Assembly (NCBI RefSeq): GCF_015207605.1
Contig: NZ_JADEWO010000045.1
Span: 1 to 53,600, forward strand
DNA length: 53,600 nt
Direction: 5' to 3'
Origin: Oculatella sp. LEGE 06141
GTDB taxonomy: Bacteria > Cyanobacteriota > Cyanobacteriia > Elainellales > Elainellaceae
Positions 1 to 9,081 of this stretch are shown piece by piece; position 1 is the first letter of the stretch; each line of letters starts with the position of its first letter. Below the pieces are notes generated by a model. It worked only from the letters and a program-made list of their open reading frames with translations, ran no database searches and was not told where the DNA came from. A program made the position numbers and the translations under genes.

Positions 1-63
1 TGGGGTCTTGTCCCAGTCCGATTGGCTAACATCATTGATGGAGGGGACAGGGTTCTCTTCCAT
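1..63 (-). CDS. Partial 5' end of a minus-strand gene, possibly an IS66-like transposase
   Basis: An ATG at 63-61 on the minus strand opens a frame that runs off the left edge after 21 codons without a stop. The peptide begins MEENPVPSINDVSQSDWDKT and continues to proline. An acidic start followed by a D/E-W-x-x-T-P motif is often seen at the N-terminus of IS66-family transposases, so that is my best guess, but 21 residues cannot settle it. There is only a weak purine stretch upstream of the start. It could equally be the start of an unrelated hypothetical protein. Confidence 0.35.
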   Translation of the reverse strand, partial: MEENPVPSINDVSQSDWDKTP

Positions 64-176
64 CTTGTTAGCCTAGCAGCACCTCTCGATTTTCTCAATT
101 CCCTTTTTCAACCCCTTGAACAGTTACAAAATCACAACCTTTGACTAAATCAACAGCATTCAAGCACAAAAAAACG

Positions 177-386
177 ATGACTAGCATAATCACAGTTCAC
201 AATGCCGCAGACGTTACGCCACAACCGCGATCGCCACAATTCACTCCTCTGCGAAAACCCTGGAGCCACGGACGAGCTTACGGGCCGATCGCCATCATCT
301 GTGTTCTTGTGCTATTGAGCTTAAGCCATGTCATCCTGCATCAAATGGGTAGAACCTGGCTCAAACCTGCAAAACGGTTTCAGTAG
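177..386 (+). CDS. Small hypothetical single-pass membrane protein
   Basis: About 69 residues from the ATG at 177; a TTG at 141 would add 12 residues in the same frame. The first half is polar and proline-rich. One hydrophobic stretch at roughly residues 38-58 (containing AIICVLVLLSLSHVIL) would span the membrane once, followed by a short basic tail. No family is recognised and no clear ribosome-binding site precedes the ATG. A good stem-loop starts right at the stop codon, which supports a transcription unit ending here. It lies between a divergent partial gene on the left and a convergent epimerase gene on the right. It may be real or chance. Confidence 0.4.
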   Translation: MTSIITVHNAADVTPQPRSPQFTPLRKPWSHGRAYGPIAIICVLVLLSLSHVILHQMGRTWLKPAKRFQ

Positions 387-404
387 ACCTGTTCAGGGTC
401 TACT
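382..404. terminator. Stem-loop at the 3' end of the small membrane-protein gene
   Basis: AGTAGACC (382-389) pairs perfectly with GGTCTACT (397-404) across a 7 nt loop. It overlaps the stop codon of the plus-strand small gene. There is no T-run after it, so factor-independent termination is only a possibility. Confidence 0.4.
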
Positions 405-413
405 AACAGCAAA

Positions 414-438
414 ATCGCGACGTTATCCACGTCGCGAT
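414..438. terminator. Second stem-loop between convergent genes
   Basis: ATCGCGACG (414-422) pairs with CGTCGCGAT (430-438) over a 7 nt loop. It sits 27 nt past the stop of the minus-strand epimerase gene and may end transcription of the polysaccharide operon. It lacks an obvious T-tract on either strand. Confidence 0.4.
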
Positions 439-464
439 CGAACCATCCAGTGACTCAATAGCGC

Positions 465-1412
465 TCAATAGAGCGATCGAATCCATTCCCACTCTCTTGC
501 TAACCCTTCTTTTAGCGAAACCCTGGGCGCATACCCCAGCAGACGCTTAGCCTTGGAAACGTCAGCACTGGTATGACGAGCATCCCCCATCGCCTGCTCA
601 ATGTGGTTGCGGCGAATTGGTTTACCGACAATTTGATCCATCGTATCCAGCACTTCGGTGAGAACAACCCGACTGCCGCCCCCAATATTGAAAATCTCTC
701 CGATCGCTTCTGGAGCAGTAGCGGCGGCAAGGTTGGCGGCAATTGCATCTTCAACAAAGGTAAAGTCTCTCGTCTGCTGACCGTCCCCATAGATACCAAT
801 TGCTTCATCCTGCAACGCTGCTTTGAAAAATTTATGGAACGCCATATCAGGACGTTGACGTGGGCCATACACGGTGAAGTAGCGTAAAGACGTAACTGGC
901 ACATTAAAGTTGTAGTAGTACAACCAGCACAACCGTTCAGCCGCTAATTTTGTGATGCCATAAGGAGAAACAGGCTGTGGACAAACCGTTTCAGCCGTTG
1001 GCATCATTTCAGCATTGCCATAGATTGAAGATGTGGACGCAAAAACCAGGCGTTTTAACTGTTTTGCATCTTTTGCTGCTTCCAGCAACACCTGGGTGGC
1101 ATTGATGTTGCGTTCGGTGTAAGACCGAAACCCCGCACCCCAACTAGCACGAACGCCTGCCTGTGCCGCTTGATGATAAATAACATCAACATCCTGAAGC
1201 AGCGTTGTCCAATCAAGCTGTTGAATATCGCCCTCCACCAGTTGAAAGGCGGGATAGTTTTCAAGAGAAGCCACGTTCTTTCGCTTCAACATCGGGTCAT
1301 AGTAATCATTGAATTGATCAATACCAATAACCCGTTCGCCTTGATTTAAAAGCGTTTCCGCTAGATGAGAACCAATAAAACCGGCTACGCCTGTAACAAT
1401 GTTGGTTGCCAT
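465..1412 (-). CDS. NAD-dependent sugar-nucleotide epimerase/dehydratase
   Basis: A 315-residue extended short-chain dehydrogenase (SDR). The Rossmann motif TGVAGFIGS lies at residues 7-15, the substrate/catalytic serine stretch ASTSSIYG near 125-132, and the catalytic Y151-x3-K155 (YGITK) follows. Family members interconvert or dehydrate nucleotide sugars such as UDP-glucuronate/UDP-galacturonate, UDP-glucose/UDP-galactose or dTDP-glucose. The N-terminal pattern (NDYYDPMLKR, then QAAQAGVRAS) is closest to UDP-glucuronate 4-epimerases, but substrate cannot be fixed from sequence alone. It is the last gene of a four-gene minus-strand operon, 8 nt after the preceding glycosyltransferase, and probably supplies a sugar donor for it. 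Confidence 0.9.
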   Translation of the reverse strand: MATNIVTGVAGFIGSHLAETLLNQGERVIGIDQFNDYYDPMLKRKNVASLENYPAFQLVEGDIQQLDWTTLLQDVDVIYHQAAQAGVRASWGAGFRSYTERNINATQVLLEAAKDAKQLKRLVFASTSSIYGNAEMMPTAETVCPQPVSPYGITKLAAERLCWLYYYNFNVPVTSLRYFTVYGPRQRPDMAFHKFFKAALQDEAIGIYGDGQQTRDFTFVEDAIAANLAAATAPEAIGEIFNIGGGSRVVLTEVLDTMDQIVGKPIRRNHIEQAMGDARHTSADVSKAKRLLGYAPRVSLKEGLAREWEWIRSLY

Positions 1413-1420
1413 GATTGAAG

Positions 1421-2344
1421 TTAGAATTTACTACTTTTAATCTTGTTAATAATCTGCTGCCAGGGATGAGCAGCGGCGGGCGGCGGCGGTAACTGCATTG
1501 GCTTTGGCTCATGCAAATAGCGATAGTGCTCCCACACATCCCAATACGGGCAGCCCGGCTCAAGTCGAACGCCTGCCCAATGTAAATATTGAAGAGGCTG
1601 ATTAAGATTAGGGTCTACCAAACCGTGACCGTGACGAATAAAGTGAGGACTACCCGCCCAATTACCCGGAGCGCCACCCGATCGCCGCACAATATTAAAG
1701 CGACGAGCAATTCGTTTGAGAATCATGTAATTGATAATCGGTTGGTCAGATGTCTTCTCAGAAAAGTCGAAGTATTCCGGGTGAGATGAACACTCCTCAA
1801 ACGTCTCATATAGGTCTGACTCTGAAATAAGCTGCTTACGAGCGCCCCAAAATCCTCCATTAAAAATATCGTGGCATGTCTCTACACTAAAAACCCTGTC
1901 TTCAATGATTTGGGTTGTAAAGACGTTTTTAATCCCTCCTGCATGTTGATAGTCGGAGCAGATGAAGTCGTACTGTTTTAGATAGTCCAGGTTGTCTATG
2001 ATGCGCTCAAAAACAACCACATCAGTATCGATATACAAGAACTCTTCAAACGGGCCAAACCAACAGGCTTGCTTTCGAAACTGGTTAGGACGGGCAAAGA
2101 AGCGATCGCCAAAAATTTGCTGCAACCGCTGAGACAGCCGCTCGATAAACGGCAAATCATCGTAAACCGTTACACCATAGCTATTGGATAGCCGTTCGGC
2201 AACGTGATGATAGTTATCGTCATAGGGAATGAGGATGATGGGTGTGTCGGCATCATAAAAACGAATGCTGTTGAGCAAGGCGATCGTTTGCTCAATGACC
2301 CGATCATTGGCTGTAATATAAATTCCGCGTTGTATCGAGGTCAT
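1421..2344 (-). CDS. GT-A type glycosyltransferase-like protein (paralogue of the upstream gene)
   Basis: 307 residues. The opening GIYITANDRVIEQTIALLNS resembles glycosyltransferase family 8-like enzymes, in which a nucleotide sugar is bound by a GT-A fold. A DxD motif stands in FLYIDTDVVVF near residue 105 and would hold the divalent metal and donor. Related cyanobacterial proteins are annotated only as sugar transferases. The ATG overlaps the stop of the upstream paralogue (ATGA at 2344-2341), so the two are probably translationally coupled. The two share the layout N-terminal GIY-T-AND, DxD, and a C-terminal YRYLHEP / YRFLHEP motif, pointing to tandem duplication. Acceptor and linkage are unknown. 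Confidence 0.8.
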   Translation of the reverse strand: MTSIQRGIYITANDRVIEQTIALLNSIRFYDADTPIILIPYDDNYHHVAERLSNSYGVTVYDDLPFIERLSQRLQQIFGDRFFARPNQFRKQACWFGPFEEFLYIDTDVVVFERIIDNLDYLKQYDFICSDYQHAGGIKNVFTTQIIEDRVFSVETCHDIFNGGFWGARKQLISESDLYETFEECSSHPEYFDFSEKTSDQPIINYMILKRIARRFNIVRRSGGAPGNWAGSPHFIRHGHGLVDPNLNQPLQYLHWAGVRLEPGCPYWDVWEHYRYLHEPKPMQLPPPPAAAHPWQQIINKIKSSKF

Positions 2345-3345
2345 CCGGATATCCCCAGCTTTCGCATCATCCGCTGTGTCAGGCTGGGTTTGGGATGGAT
2401 AGGGTTAGGTTTGCCCGACAACACTGGACGCTGCTCCGGTTCATGCAGGAATCGATAGTCCAGAAAAATGTCTCGGTAGGGAATAGCCAGATTTTCACCC
2501 GCACACAGCCGTCGAAATAACTTTGAAGACAGCCCAATGTAGTGTAAATAGGTCAGCGGTTTACCATGATCGTATAGGGTCTGATGGTTCATTTCAAAGT
2601 GAGTGGATGTCACCGCATTTCCAGTCCGCTGGTCTTCTGGTAGATGAATAGCCAGGTTGTGAACTGGAATACCAGCTCGTAAGGTCATGTAGTTCAAAAC
2701 CGACTGATTGGGAGCGTTTAAGTAAAGAACCTCCGACTCGCCCTCAGCTAATCGATCAACAATCCAATCAAGCTGTTCTTGAGCAAAAAGTCCTCGTTTT
2801 GAAGCATAACAACCGGAGCAAAAAATTTCTGATTCCAGTCGTTGCTTTGGAAAAACTTCAACCAGTCTTGAAGAATTGATGTTGAAAATATGAGAGGGGT
2901 CTTTGTACTGAAAGTCGTAAACAACAAAATCGTGGCGATCGAGACTATCGAAGATAACGGCAGGTGAACTCAGCAACAGGGTATCGGCATCCAAATAAAT
3001 GAAGCGATCGAACGGAGCAGCCGGATCAAATGCCGCATACCGATGATTGCAGCTCAAGCGATACACCCCTTCAATTCCCTGCTGTTGCCAACGCTGTAAT
3101 GCATTAGCATGGGTTTTCCAGACCTGCATCGAGAAGTCTTCCCATCGGGCAAACAGTTCTGGATCGTCGAGTAAGGTAACGTTATCTCGCCTTGCTACTT
3201 CTGCCCGCACTCGGTCGAGCTGATGGTCATAGGCAATCACGCACACGGGCATCGCTGCACCAGCGTTAACCTCAATGCTGTTTAAAAGAGCAACCAACTG
3301 GTCGTATACCACGTCATTTGCCAACGTGTAGATGCCATCTGTCAT
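2341..3345 (-). CDS. GT-A type glycosyltransferase-like protein
   Basis: 334 residues, paralogous to the next gene. It starts MTDGIYTLANDVVYDQLVAL and carries the metal/donor motif in FIYLDADTLLL near residue 120. The C-terminus has the shared YLHYIGL and YRFLHEP motifs, which in the paralogue appear as YLHWAGV and YRYLHEP. It belongs to the same poorly characterised cyanobacterial sugar-transferase group. It lies 63 nt after the GT10 gene and overlaps the start of its paralogue by 4 nt. An additional segment near residues 75-105 (tryptophan- and glutamine-rich) distinguishes it from the paralogue. Its role is probably in building a surface polysaccharide or glycoprotein. Confidence 0.8.
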   Translation of the reverse strand: MTDGIYTLANDVVYDQLVALLNSIEVNAGAAMPVCVIAYDHQLDRVRAEVARRDNVTLLDDPELFARWEDFSMQVWKTHANALQRWQQQGIEGVYRLSCNHRYAAFDPAAPFDRFIYLDADTLLLSSPAVIFDSLDRHDFVVYDFQYKDPSHIFNINSSRLVEVFPKQRLESEIFCSGCYASKRGLFAQEQLDWIVDRLAEGESEVLYLNAPNQSVLNYMTLRAGIPVHNLAIHLPEDQRTGNAVTSTHFEMNHQTLYDHGKPLTYLHYIGLSSKLFRRLCAGENLAIPYRDIFLDYRFLHEPEQRPVLSGKPNPIHPKPSLTQRMMRKLGISG

Positions 3346-3408
3346 AACGGGTTTGAATGGATGAAGGAATAGGTTAAACCATACGTTCGATTAAAATCCA
3401 CACGGAAA

Positions 3409-4362
3409 TCAATCAAACTGCTGCACAAATTCAGAGAACCAGTTGAGCAAGTTTAGCTCATGCAAAATGATGTGTCGTGCTTCTGCGATCGCCTCCTTGG
3501 CTTCATACCAGGCATCAGGCGTTGCAGTAACATCCTGGATATAGCGCAACCCGGCTTCATCCAGGCTGGGCAACCGCAAAAAGCTGCCGGGGGGCAGCAA
3601 TTTGTCGGCAGCGGCACCTCCGTAGTAAATAGGCAAACACCAGGACAGCAAAGCATCCCAGAGTTTTTCGCTTACGTACCAGCCATTGTCAGCATAGTTT
3701 TCGATCGCCAGGTTGTAGTAATAGGGAGCCATCGCGTGCCACTTGTTGCCCACGGCACCGTTTGAGTTTGCCCAGGCAGGCAAGTCCCGCCCGTAAAGGT
3801 CAACGTTGAGCTGATGTCCTTGCAGCAGTTCCAAAAAGGCCAGCCGTTTGCGGTGGTTCGCGGTGCGATCGATTCCAGAGGTAATCCAGGAACAGGGACG
3901 GCTTTTCTCTGGCACAGCCGCTTTATCCAGGTCTTGAAACCCATTGTTGACATACCAGATCGCTGGCATATAGGCCGGAACAGGTGCCAGATCATCTGGC
4001 CCAGACACATAGCCACAGTATTGTTCCGCTTGCCGATAATCAGCGGTGCGCTTAGACAGCTTTTCTACAAACGGCGGCTCTCGCAACAGTGAGACAATCC
4101 GCTCTTTCGGCACGCCTCGAAAGTGACCCGTGATCTCTTCAGCGGTGGGTGACGACTGAAATCGCTGAAGCCAATGCGATTTTTGGGGTTTGGGCTTGAA
4201 GCTGTGGAAATTATAGAGTAGGAGAAAATCAGGTTCAGGAGCACGAGCCAGCATTTGTATATTGCCCCAAACACCGAAGGGGTGTGGAGTTTGATGCCAC
4301 AACCAGTCGGTTTGAACTGGCGTTTTATATGACGTGACCATCCCCACCGTTTTTCTACTCAT
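3409..4362 (-). CDS. Glycosyltransferase family 10 (alpha-1,3-fucosyltransferase-like)
   Basis: 317 residues. The diagnostic GT10 donor-binding block lies near residues 212-250: NLAIENYADNGWYVSEKLWD, followed by ALLSWCLPIYYGG. It matches the family consensus of an acidic F/I-E-N segment, Y-V-T/S-E-K-L-W and a closing P-x-x-Y-x-G. GT10 enzymes transfer fucose from GDP-fucose, though bacterial members may use other sugars. Just upstream is a conserved REPP element near residues 93-96. It is the first gene of the minus-strand operon, with a ~400 nt non-coding region before it that probably holds the promoter. No GDP-fucose synthesis genes occur in the window. Confidence 0.85.
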   Translation of the reverse strand: MSRKTVGMVTSYKTPVQTDWLWHQTPHPFGVWGNIQMLARAPEPDFLLLYNFHSFKPKPQKSHWLQRFQSSPTAEEITGHFRGVPKERIVSLLREPPFVEKLSKRTADYRQAEQYCGYVSGPDDLAPVPAYMPAIWYVNNGFQDLDKAAVPEKSRPCSWITSGIDRTANHRKRLAFLELLQGHQLNVDLYGRDLPAWANSNGAVGNKWHAMAPYYYNLAIENYADNGWYVSEKLWDALLSWCLPIYYGGAAADKLLPPGSFLRLPSLDEAGLRYIQDVTATPDAWYEAKEAIAEARHIILHELNLLNWFSEFVQQFD

Positions 4363-4763
4363 ACGTTTTACTTAGAGGTGTATCACCCTCGACGGTTGCA
4401 GCTAACGTGGATCAAGCAGTGCTTCGAGAGCAGAGGCTAAGCAGCGAGTTTTCCTCGTTTGAATGGTATCCGATACCAGGTGCGATCGCACAACGGTTCA
4501 GTTGCCACAATATCGAATCTTAAACATTGTTAGCTCTCGTTCAACAATTCACGTGATCCGGCGTTTTACCGGTCTACTCCTACGGATCTCCCTGGCGGGT
4601 CAAAATTGGACGTAGGCTAATAGTTCCCTGTTCCATATGGGAATACTCAAGCAGAATAGGCTTCAACGGAATCTACATTGAACCTCAGGCCAGCAATGCG
4701 ACATTTAAAATTAAAAACCAGTGGCATGTAACAGGCGTAATAGTTACCCACGAATGAACTGTG
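4363..4763. other. Intergenic region between divergent GT10 and GGDEF genes
   Basis: About 400 nt without a convincing gene. It should contain the divergent promoters of the polysaccharide operon and the response-regulator gene. Short dyads are visible, such as GGTATCCGATACC near 4466 and CCTACGG/GACGTAGG near 4580-4617. No clear -35/-10 pair stands out. Confidence 0.5.
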
Positions 4764-5852
4764 ATGAACCGGACTGAGCTAGACAGAGTCAGATCAGACA
4801 AGCACCGTAGTGATGATGCTGAGGAAGGTCATGTGGACGAGATTGGGTATCCAAGTCAAGCTCCGTCAATACTGATTGTGGACGATCAAAAGACTCTGCG
4901 ATTTTCGCTGTGTCAGGTCATGGAGGCTGAGGGCTACAACGTCACAGAAGCGGTAAATGGAGAGCAATGTTTAAGTATTTGCCAGGAATGGGCTAACCCT
5001 GTTGGGTTCAACTCGATGCCCGATATTATTTTGCTAGATGCGGTGATGCCCGTGATGAATGGCTTTGACTGCTGTAGCCAGTTGCGAAAGCAGTTTGGCG
5101 ATCGCTGTCCACCCGTGCTGATGATCACCACACTCGACGATGAAGAATCGGTCAATCGAGCCTTTGATGCTGGAGCAACAGACTACATTACCAAGCCTAT
5201 TCATTGGGCTGTTTTGCGTCAGCGGGTTCGGCGGCTTCTGCAAATGCATTGGGCGATGACCGAGTTGCGGCATCGCATGGATCAAGAGCGACTGCTTAAG
5301 GAACAGCTAGAGACGGCTAACCAAACGCTGCAACGTCTGGCGGCATTAGACGGTTTAACCCAAATTGCCAATCGTCGCTGCTTTGATGACTGCTTACAAC
5401 GAGAATGGCTCCGGATGGCAAGAGAGCGATTGCCCTTGTCCTTAATTTTGATTGATATTGATTGCTTCAAAGCCTATAACGATGCCCACGGTCACCTGGC
5501 TGGAGACGAGTGCTTAAAGCAGGTGGCACAGATAATTCAGCAAGCGGCACAACGGCCAGCGGATTTAGCGGCTCGCTATGGCGGCGAAGAATTTGTGGTG
5601 GTGCTACCCAATACGGCGGTTCATGGGGCTGTTCGGGTGGCCGAAAAGATGCAAAGTAGCCTCAAAGAGAAGGCGATCGCACATGCCAATTCATCGGTTG
5701 GTTCTGCTATTACGCTGAGTATCGGGGTGACTGGCATGGTGCCTAGATTGGGCACCGCGTCCACCGAATTGATTGCAACAGCAGACAAAGCCCTGTATCA
5801 GGCAAAGCTCAAAGGGCGAAACCGCATTGTATATGCCCTTACCTCTTTCTAA
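4764..5852 (+). CDS. Response regulator with GGDEF (diguanylate cyclase) output
   Basis: About 362 residues from the ATG at 4764; a GTG at 4761 immediately before it is an alternative (numbers below count from the GTG). A CheY-like receiver spans about residues 35-160: acidic pair D41-D42, phospho-acceptor D93 in ILLDAVMP, and K145 in DYITKP. A short helical linker follows, then a GGDEF domain from about 192 (DGLTQIANRR) with active-site GGEEF at 274-278. An RxxD inhibitory site (R265-D268) lies five residues before GGEEF, so product feedback is expected. The enzyme should make cyclic di-GMP on phosphorylation. No histidine kinase is adjacent. The N-terminal 30 residues are charged and probably disordered. 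Confidence 0.93.
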   Translation: MNRTELDRVRSDKHRSDDAEEGHVDEIGYPSQAPSILIVDDQKTLRFSLCQVMEAEGYNVTEAVNGEQCLSICQEWANPVGFNSMPDIILLDAVMPVMNGFDCCSQLRKQFGDRCPPVLMITTLDDEESVNRAFDAGATDYITKPIHWAVLRQRVRRLLQMHWAMTELRHRMDQERLLKEQLETANQTLQRLAALDGLTQIANRRCFDDCLQREWLRMARERLPLSLILIDIDCFKAYNDAHGHLAGDECLKQVAQIIQQAAQRPADLAARYGGEEFVVVLPNTAVHGAVRVAEKMQSSLKEKAIAHANSSVGSAITLSIGVTGMVPRLGTASTELIATADKALYQAKLKGRNRIVYALTSF

Positions 5853-5884
5853 CAGCGCTGCCCCAGGTCTCAACCGTCTGGGTG

Positions 5885-7633
5885 TTACTGCAAAACTTCT
5901 TCTAGCTTTTGTTGATCCCACAGGGTTTGATATAACCCCGGTTGAGTTAATAGGTCAGCATGAATACCCGACTGCACGATACGCCCTTTGTCCATCACAA
6001 AAATGCGGTCGGCGGTAGCGGCAGCAGAAAGCTGATGCGAGATAAAAATGACCGTTTTGCGTTGAGTCCCCTCTGACAGGTTTTTAAGAATTTCAGTCGC
6101 CGTTTGGTTGTCTACGCTGGAAAGAGAGTCATCCAGGATGAGGATAGGGGCATCGACGAGCAACGCTCTCGACAGTGCCGTTCGCTGACGTTGCCCACCC
6201 GAAAGCGTAATACCGCGTTCACCCACGATCGTTTCATACTGCTGCGGAAAGTTAAGGATTTCTGGATGAATTTGGGCTTGTTTAGCCGCATATTCCACCT
6301 CTTGCTGTTCCGCCACCGGATCGCCATAGCGGACATTATTTTTGATTGTGGTGCTAAACAAAAAGCTGTCTTGAGGGACGTAGGCGATCGCCGAGCGCAA
6401 ATCGCTTAACTGCACCTGGGTAATATCAAACCCATCTAAGAAAAGCTGGCTGGGAGCCACGTCCAACAATAGCGGCAGCGCATTAGCCAGGGTTGATTTA
6501 CCGGAACCAATAGGCCCCACGACAGCGATCGTTTCTCCAGGTTGAATGGTGAAGCTAATGTCGTCCAGCGCTGGAGCTTTGGCTTCCGGATAAGTGTAGG
6601 TGAGATGGCTGGCCGAGAGGCTACCCTTAACCTCGGTATAGGGCAAATGAATGGCATTCGGGACATCTCGAATTCGGGGTTCAACCGTGAGAATCGACTC
6701 GACGCGATCGATACTGACCTCGCCCCGTTGATAGGCCGTAATCGTAAATCCTAATAGCGCTGTCGGGAAGACCAACCGTTCAACATACAGCAGCAACGCA
6801 ATAAAATCACCAATGCTCAACCGCGCGTTGGCAATTTCACCGGCTCCTAACCCTAGAATAATCAGCAAACTAATGTTGGCTAACCCGGTTAACAATGGAA
6901 AAAGCATGTTGCGCGTCTTTGCCAGCCGCAAATTGGCCGACAATAGTTGCTGGTTCAACTGCCGAAACGCCCGCCGCTCGTTTTCTTCCTGGGCATAGAT
7001 TTTGATCAGGGCAATGCCACTGATATCTTCTTGGATCAGGTCGCTCAAACTGGCCGTTTCTTGCTGCACTTCGAGCTGCTCGTTTCGCAGACGATTACTA
7101 AAAAGCTGCACCAGGATCAGCATGACCGGATACACAGCGATCGCCAGCAGCGATAAGCGCAAATTAATCGACAGCATGACGGGCAGCGTCAGGGCATAGG
7201 CAAATAGCGTATTAGCCAAACTGAGGACAGCAAAACCCAACAAGCGGCGGATATTGTCTACATCGCTGGTAGCGCGACTGATTAAGTCTCCAGCGGTGTT
7301 GCTGGAAAAGTAAGACGGCTCCAGAGTAAGCAAGTGCTTAAAGATTTTCTGCTTCAGGTCAAACTCGACCTGCCGCCCTACCCCAAACAACAGAATTCGC
7401 GACACCATCCGCACGATCCACATCACGGATGCCAGCACCAAAATCAGCATCGTGTAGTAAATGACCTGCTGAAAGCTAAATTCAGTTTGCAGTTCATCCA
7501 CGCTGTTGCGAATTAGCAGGGGAATATAAACCCCAACGCCATTCACGACGAGTAGAGCGAAGATCCCCAAGACCAGAACGCGCCAGTGGGGACGCAGGTA
7601 AGCCGTCAGTTTTTGCAGTTGAGAACGAGCCAT
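5885..7633 (-). CDS. ABC exporter half-transporter (fused membrane and ATPase domains)
   Basis: 582 residues. An N-terminal type-I exporter domain with about six membrane helices (residues 15-300) is followed by the ATPase domain: Walker A GPIGSGKST at 373-381, Q-loop Q421, signature LSGGQ at 477-481, Walker B ILILD at 497-501 and H-loop H533. The residue after Walker B is D502 instead of the usual catalytic glutamate. That change is typical of the degenerate half in heterodimeric exporters such as the MdlA or BmrC type. No partner half-transporter is adjacent, so the complex may use a distant partner or act as a weak homodimer. The substrate (lipid, peptide or drug) is unknown. It converges on the GGDEF gene with a 32 nt gap. 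Confidence 0.93.
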   Translation of the reverse strand: MARSQLQKLTAYLRPHWRVLVLGIFALLVVNGVGVYIPLLIRNSVDELQTEFSFQQVIYYTMLILVLASVMWIVRMVSRILLFGVGRQVEFDLKQKIFKHLLTLEPSYFSSNTAGDLISRATSDVDNIRRLLGFAVLSLANTLFAYALTLPVMLSINLRLSLLAIAVYPVMLILVQLFSNRLRNEQLEVQQETASLSDLIQEDISGIALIKIYAQEENERRAFRQLNQQLLSANLRLAKTRNMLFPLLTGLANISLLIILGLGAGEIANARLSIGDFIALLLYVERLVFPTALLGFTITAYQRGEVSIDRVESILTVEPRIRDVPNAIHLPYTEVKGSLSASHLTYTYPEAKAPALDDISFTIQPGETIAVVGPIGSGKSTLANALPLLLDVAPSQLFLDGFDITQVQLSDLRSAIAYVPQDSFLFSTTIKNNVRYGDPVAEQQEVEYAAKQAQIHPEILNFPQQYETIVGERGITLSGGQRQRTALSRALLVDAPILILDDSLSSVDNQTATEILKNLSEGTQRKTVIFISHQLSAAATADRIFVMDKGRIVQSGIHADLLTQPGLYQTLWDQQKLEEVLQ

Positions 7634-7807
7634 TGCTGGATGCAGATGAGAAATCGGGTATTTAGGGAGCGTTGCTGTGGTGGGAAGGGGAAAGGTGCTG
7701 ATGGCTGGGCGATCGCAGAGCCAACCACGCTATGCGCCCTCCCTGGCTGTCATTTTTTCCGGTTCCCTTGCTTATCCTAAATCGAATTTCTATAACAGTG
7801 CTTCGAG

Positions 7808-8833
7808 CTATACGCCGAGCGGGTCGAGTAACCAACCTCTCAAGAAGTAATAAACCGAGGCTAAATATTCTTCAACCACCCGCGTTGTTACCGTTAGAGC
7901 TTCAACGCTGGGGATCAGGTCGGTCAAAGCGGCTAACTGTAGCCCACCTTCAAGCTGAAAGGCATAAAAATCAGTGGGTCGTGGAATCACCTGAAAATTG
8001 AGGTTCGCAAAGGTAGAAAGCGCCCGCCGGGTGCTGACCGTGGGCGACACCAGGATAATTCGTTCTTGCCCGGTAAACCCTAAGCTGTTGAGCCGAGTCC
8101 GCACTGCAACGGCGCTGCTCCGTACATCAATGCCATCGGTATCAACGATGATGTTGGATCTGGGAACGCCCATTCCCACCAGCAAGTTAGTAACGGCTTC
8201 GGTTTCAGTAGTGCTCGTTTGATTGGTGTCCTGAGCGACATCAGGTTGCGGCCCGGCACTAACAATCACATACGGCTCATTGCCAATATTGGCCTGTTCT
8301 CGGTACAGTTCCGAGGCGTAAAGCAAGCGGGAAGCAAGGGGTGTACCAAACCCTTCCGTTGCATTGTTCACCTGTGTCCGCATCCGATATTCAGGATTGG
8401 CGGGGGAAATATCGCCCAAAACGACGATCGCACGGGCAGCTTCTACCGTTCCTGCCCGGTTCACAGCTTCAATCACCGATCGCTGCTCGGTTTGAGCCGT
8501 CAGCAGATAGGCCGTGAGGGGCAAACTACAAATGAGCAAAATGATCAACGCCGCTAACACCTGATTGCCGTCAATTTTTTTAACCCCCGCTCGCAGCCCG
8601 CTGGCCAGCAGGACAATCACTAACCCCAACGGGCGTAGCGGAAACGACAACACGCTCCAGGCAATTCCAATGGCGCGGTTAGCGGGATCTAAGAGCGATA
8701 GCAGCAGCAAAAACACCAGCACAATACCGCCCAACCACGTTAACCATGCCCTGGGAATAAATTGAAGCAGGATATAGCGAACGAGGAGAATAATCGCAAT
8801 CCAAATAATGATTCGGGTCAACAGTTCAAACAT
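7808..8833 (-). CDS. YdcF/SanA-like (DUF218) membrane-anchored protein
   Basis: 341 residues. Four hydrophobic segments fall within residues 5-133 (about 5-22, 30-48, 62-84 and 92-113). A DUF218-type alpha/beta domain follows (about 134-300): AIVVLGD, then YVIVSAGPQPD, a TETEAV helix and IILVSPT, the expected order for YdcF/SanA proteins. SanA-type proteins affect envelope permeability, but the biochemical activity of the family is largely unknown. It precedes the ABC exporter gene on the same strand by 174 nt and may be co-transcribed with it. The C-terminal segment contains SVEALTVTTRVVEEYLASVY, as in cyanobacterial homologues. Confidence 0.8.
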   Translation of the reverse strand: MFELLTRIIIWIAIILLVRYILLQFIPRAWLTWLGGIVLVFLLLLSLLDPANRAIGIAWSVLSFPLRPLGLVIVLLASGLRAGVKKIDGNQVLAALIILLICSLPLTAYLLTAQTEQRSVIEAVNRAGTVEAARAIVVLGDISPANPEYRMRTQVNNATEGFGTPLASRLLYASELYREQANIGNEPYVIVSAGPQPDVAQDTNQTSTTETEAVTNLLVGMGVPRSNIIVDTDGIDVRSSAVAVRTRLNSLGFTGQERIILVSPTVSTRRALSTFANLNFQVIPRPTDFYAFQLEGGLQLAALTDLIPSVEALTVTTRVVEEYLASVYYFLRGWLLDPLGV

Positions 8834-9081
8834 CGCCCACTTCCTCAGGTCACCTGCGTCAAGATCTGTTCACCTGAACATGGCAATAGACTGACACAAA
8901 ATATCCCCATAAATATGCCCAAAGATTTTTGAAAGCGCCATCAATTCAGTATGGATGTTGCAATTGTTAAGCAAGACTAACATCAACGTCCGTAATTCAT
9001 ACTTTTGGGTGAGACAGAGAGGGGAGGCGCGATCGCCCCAATTGTCTTACTGTAAGGACAGGTCTGGGAATAGAGATCTAC

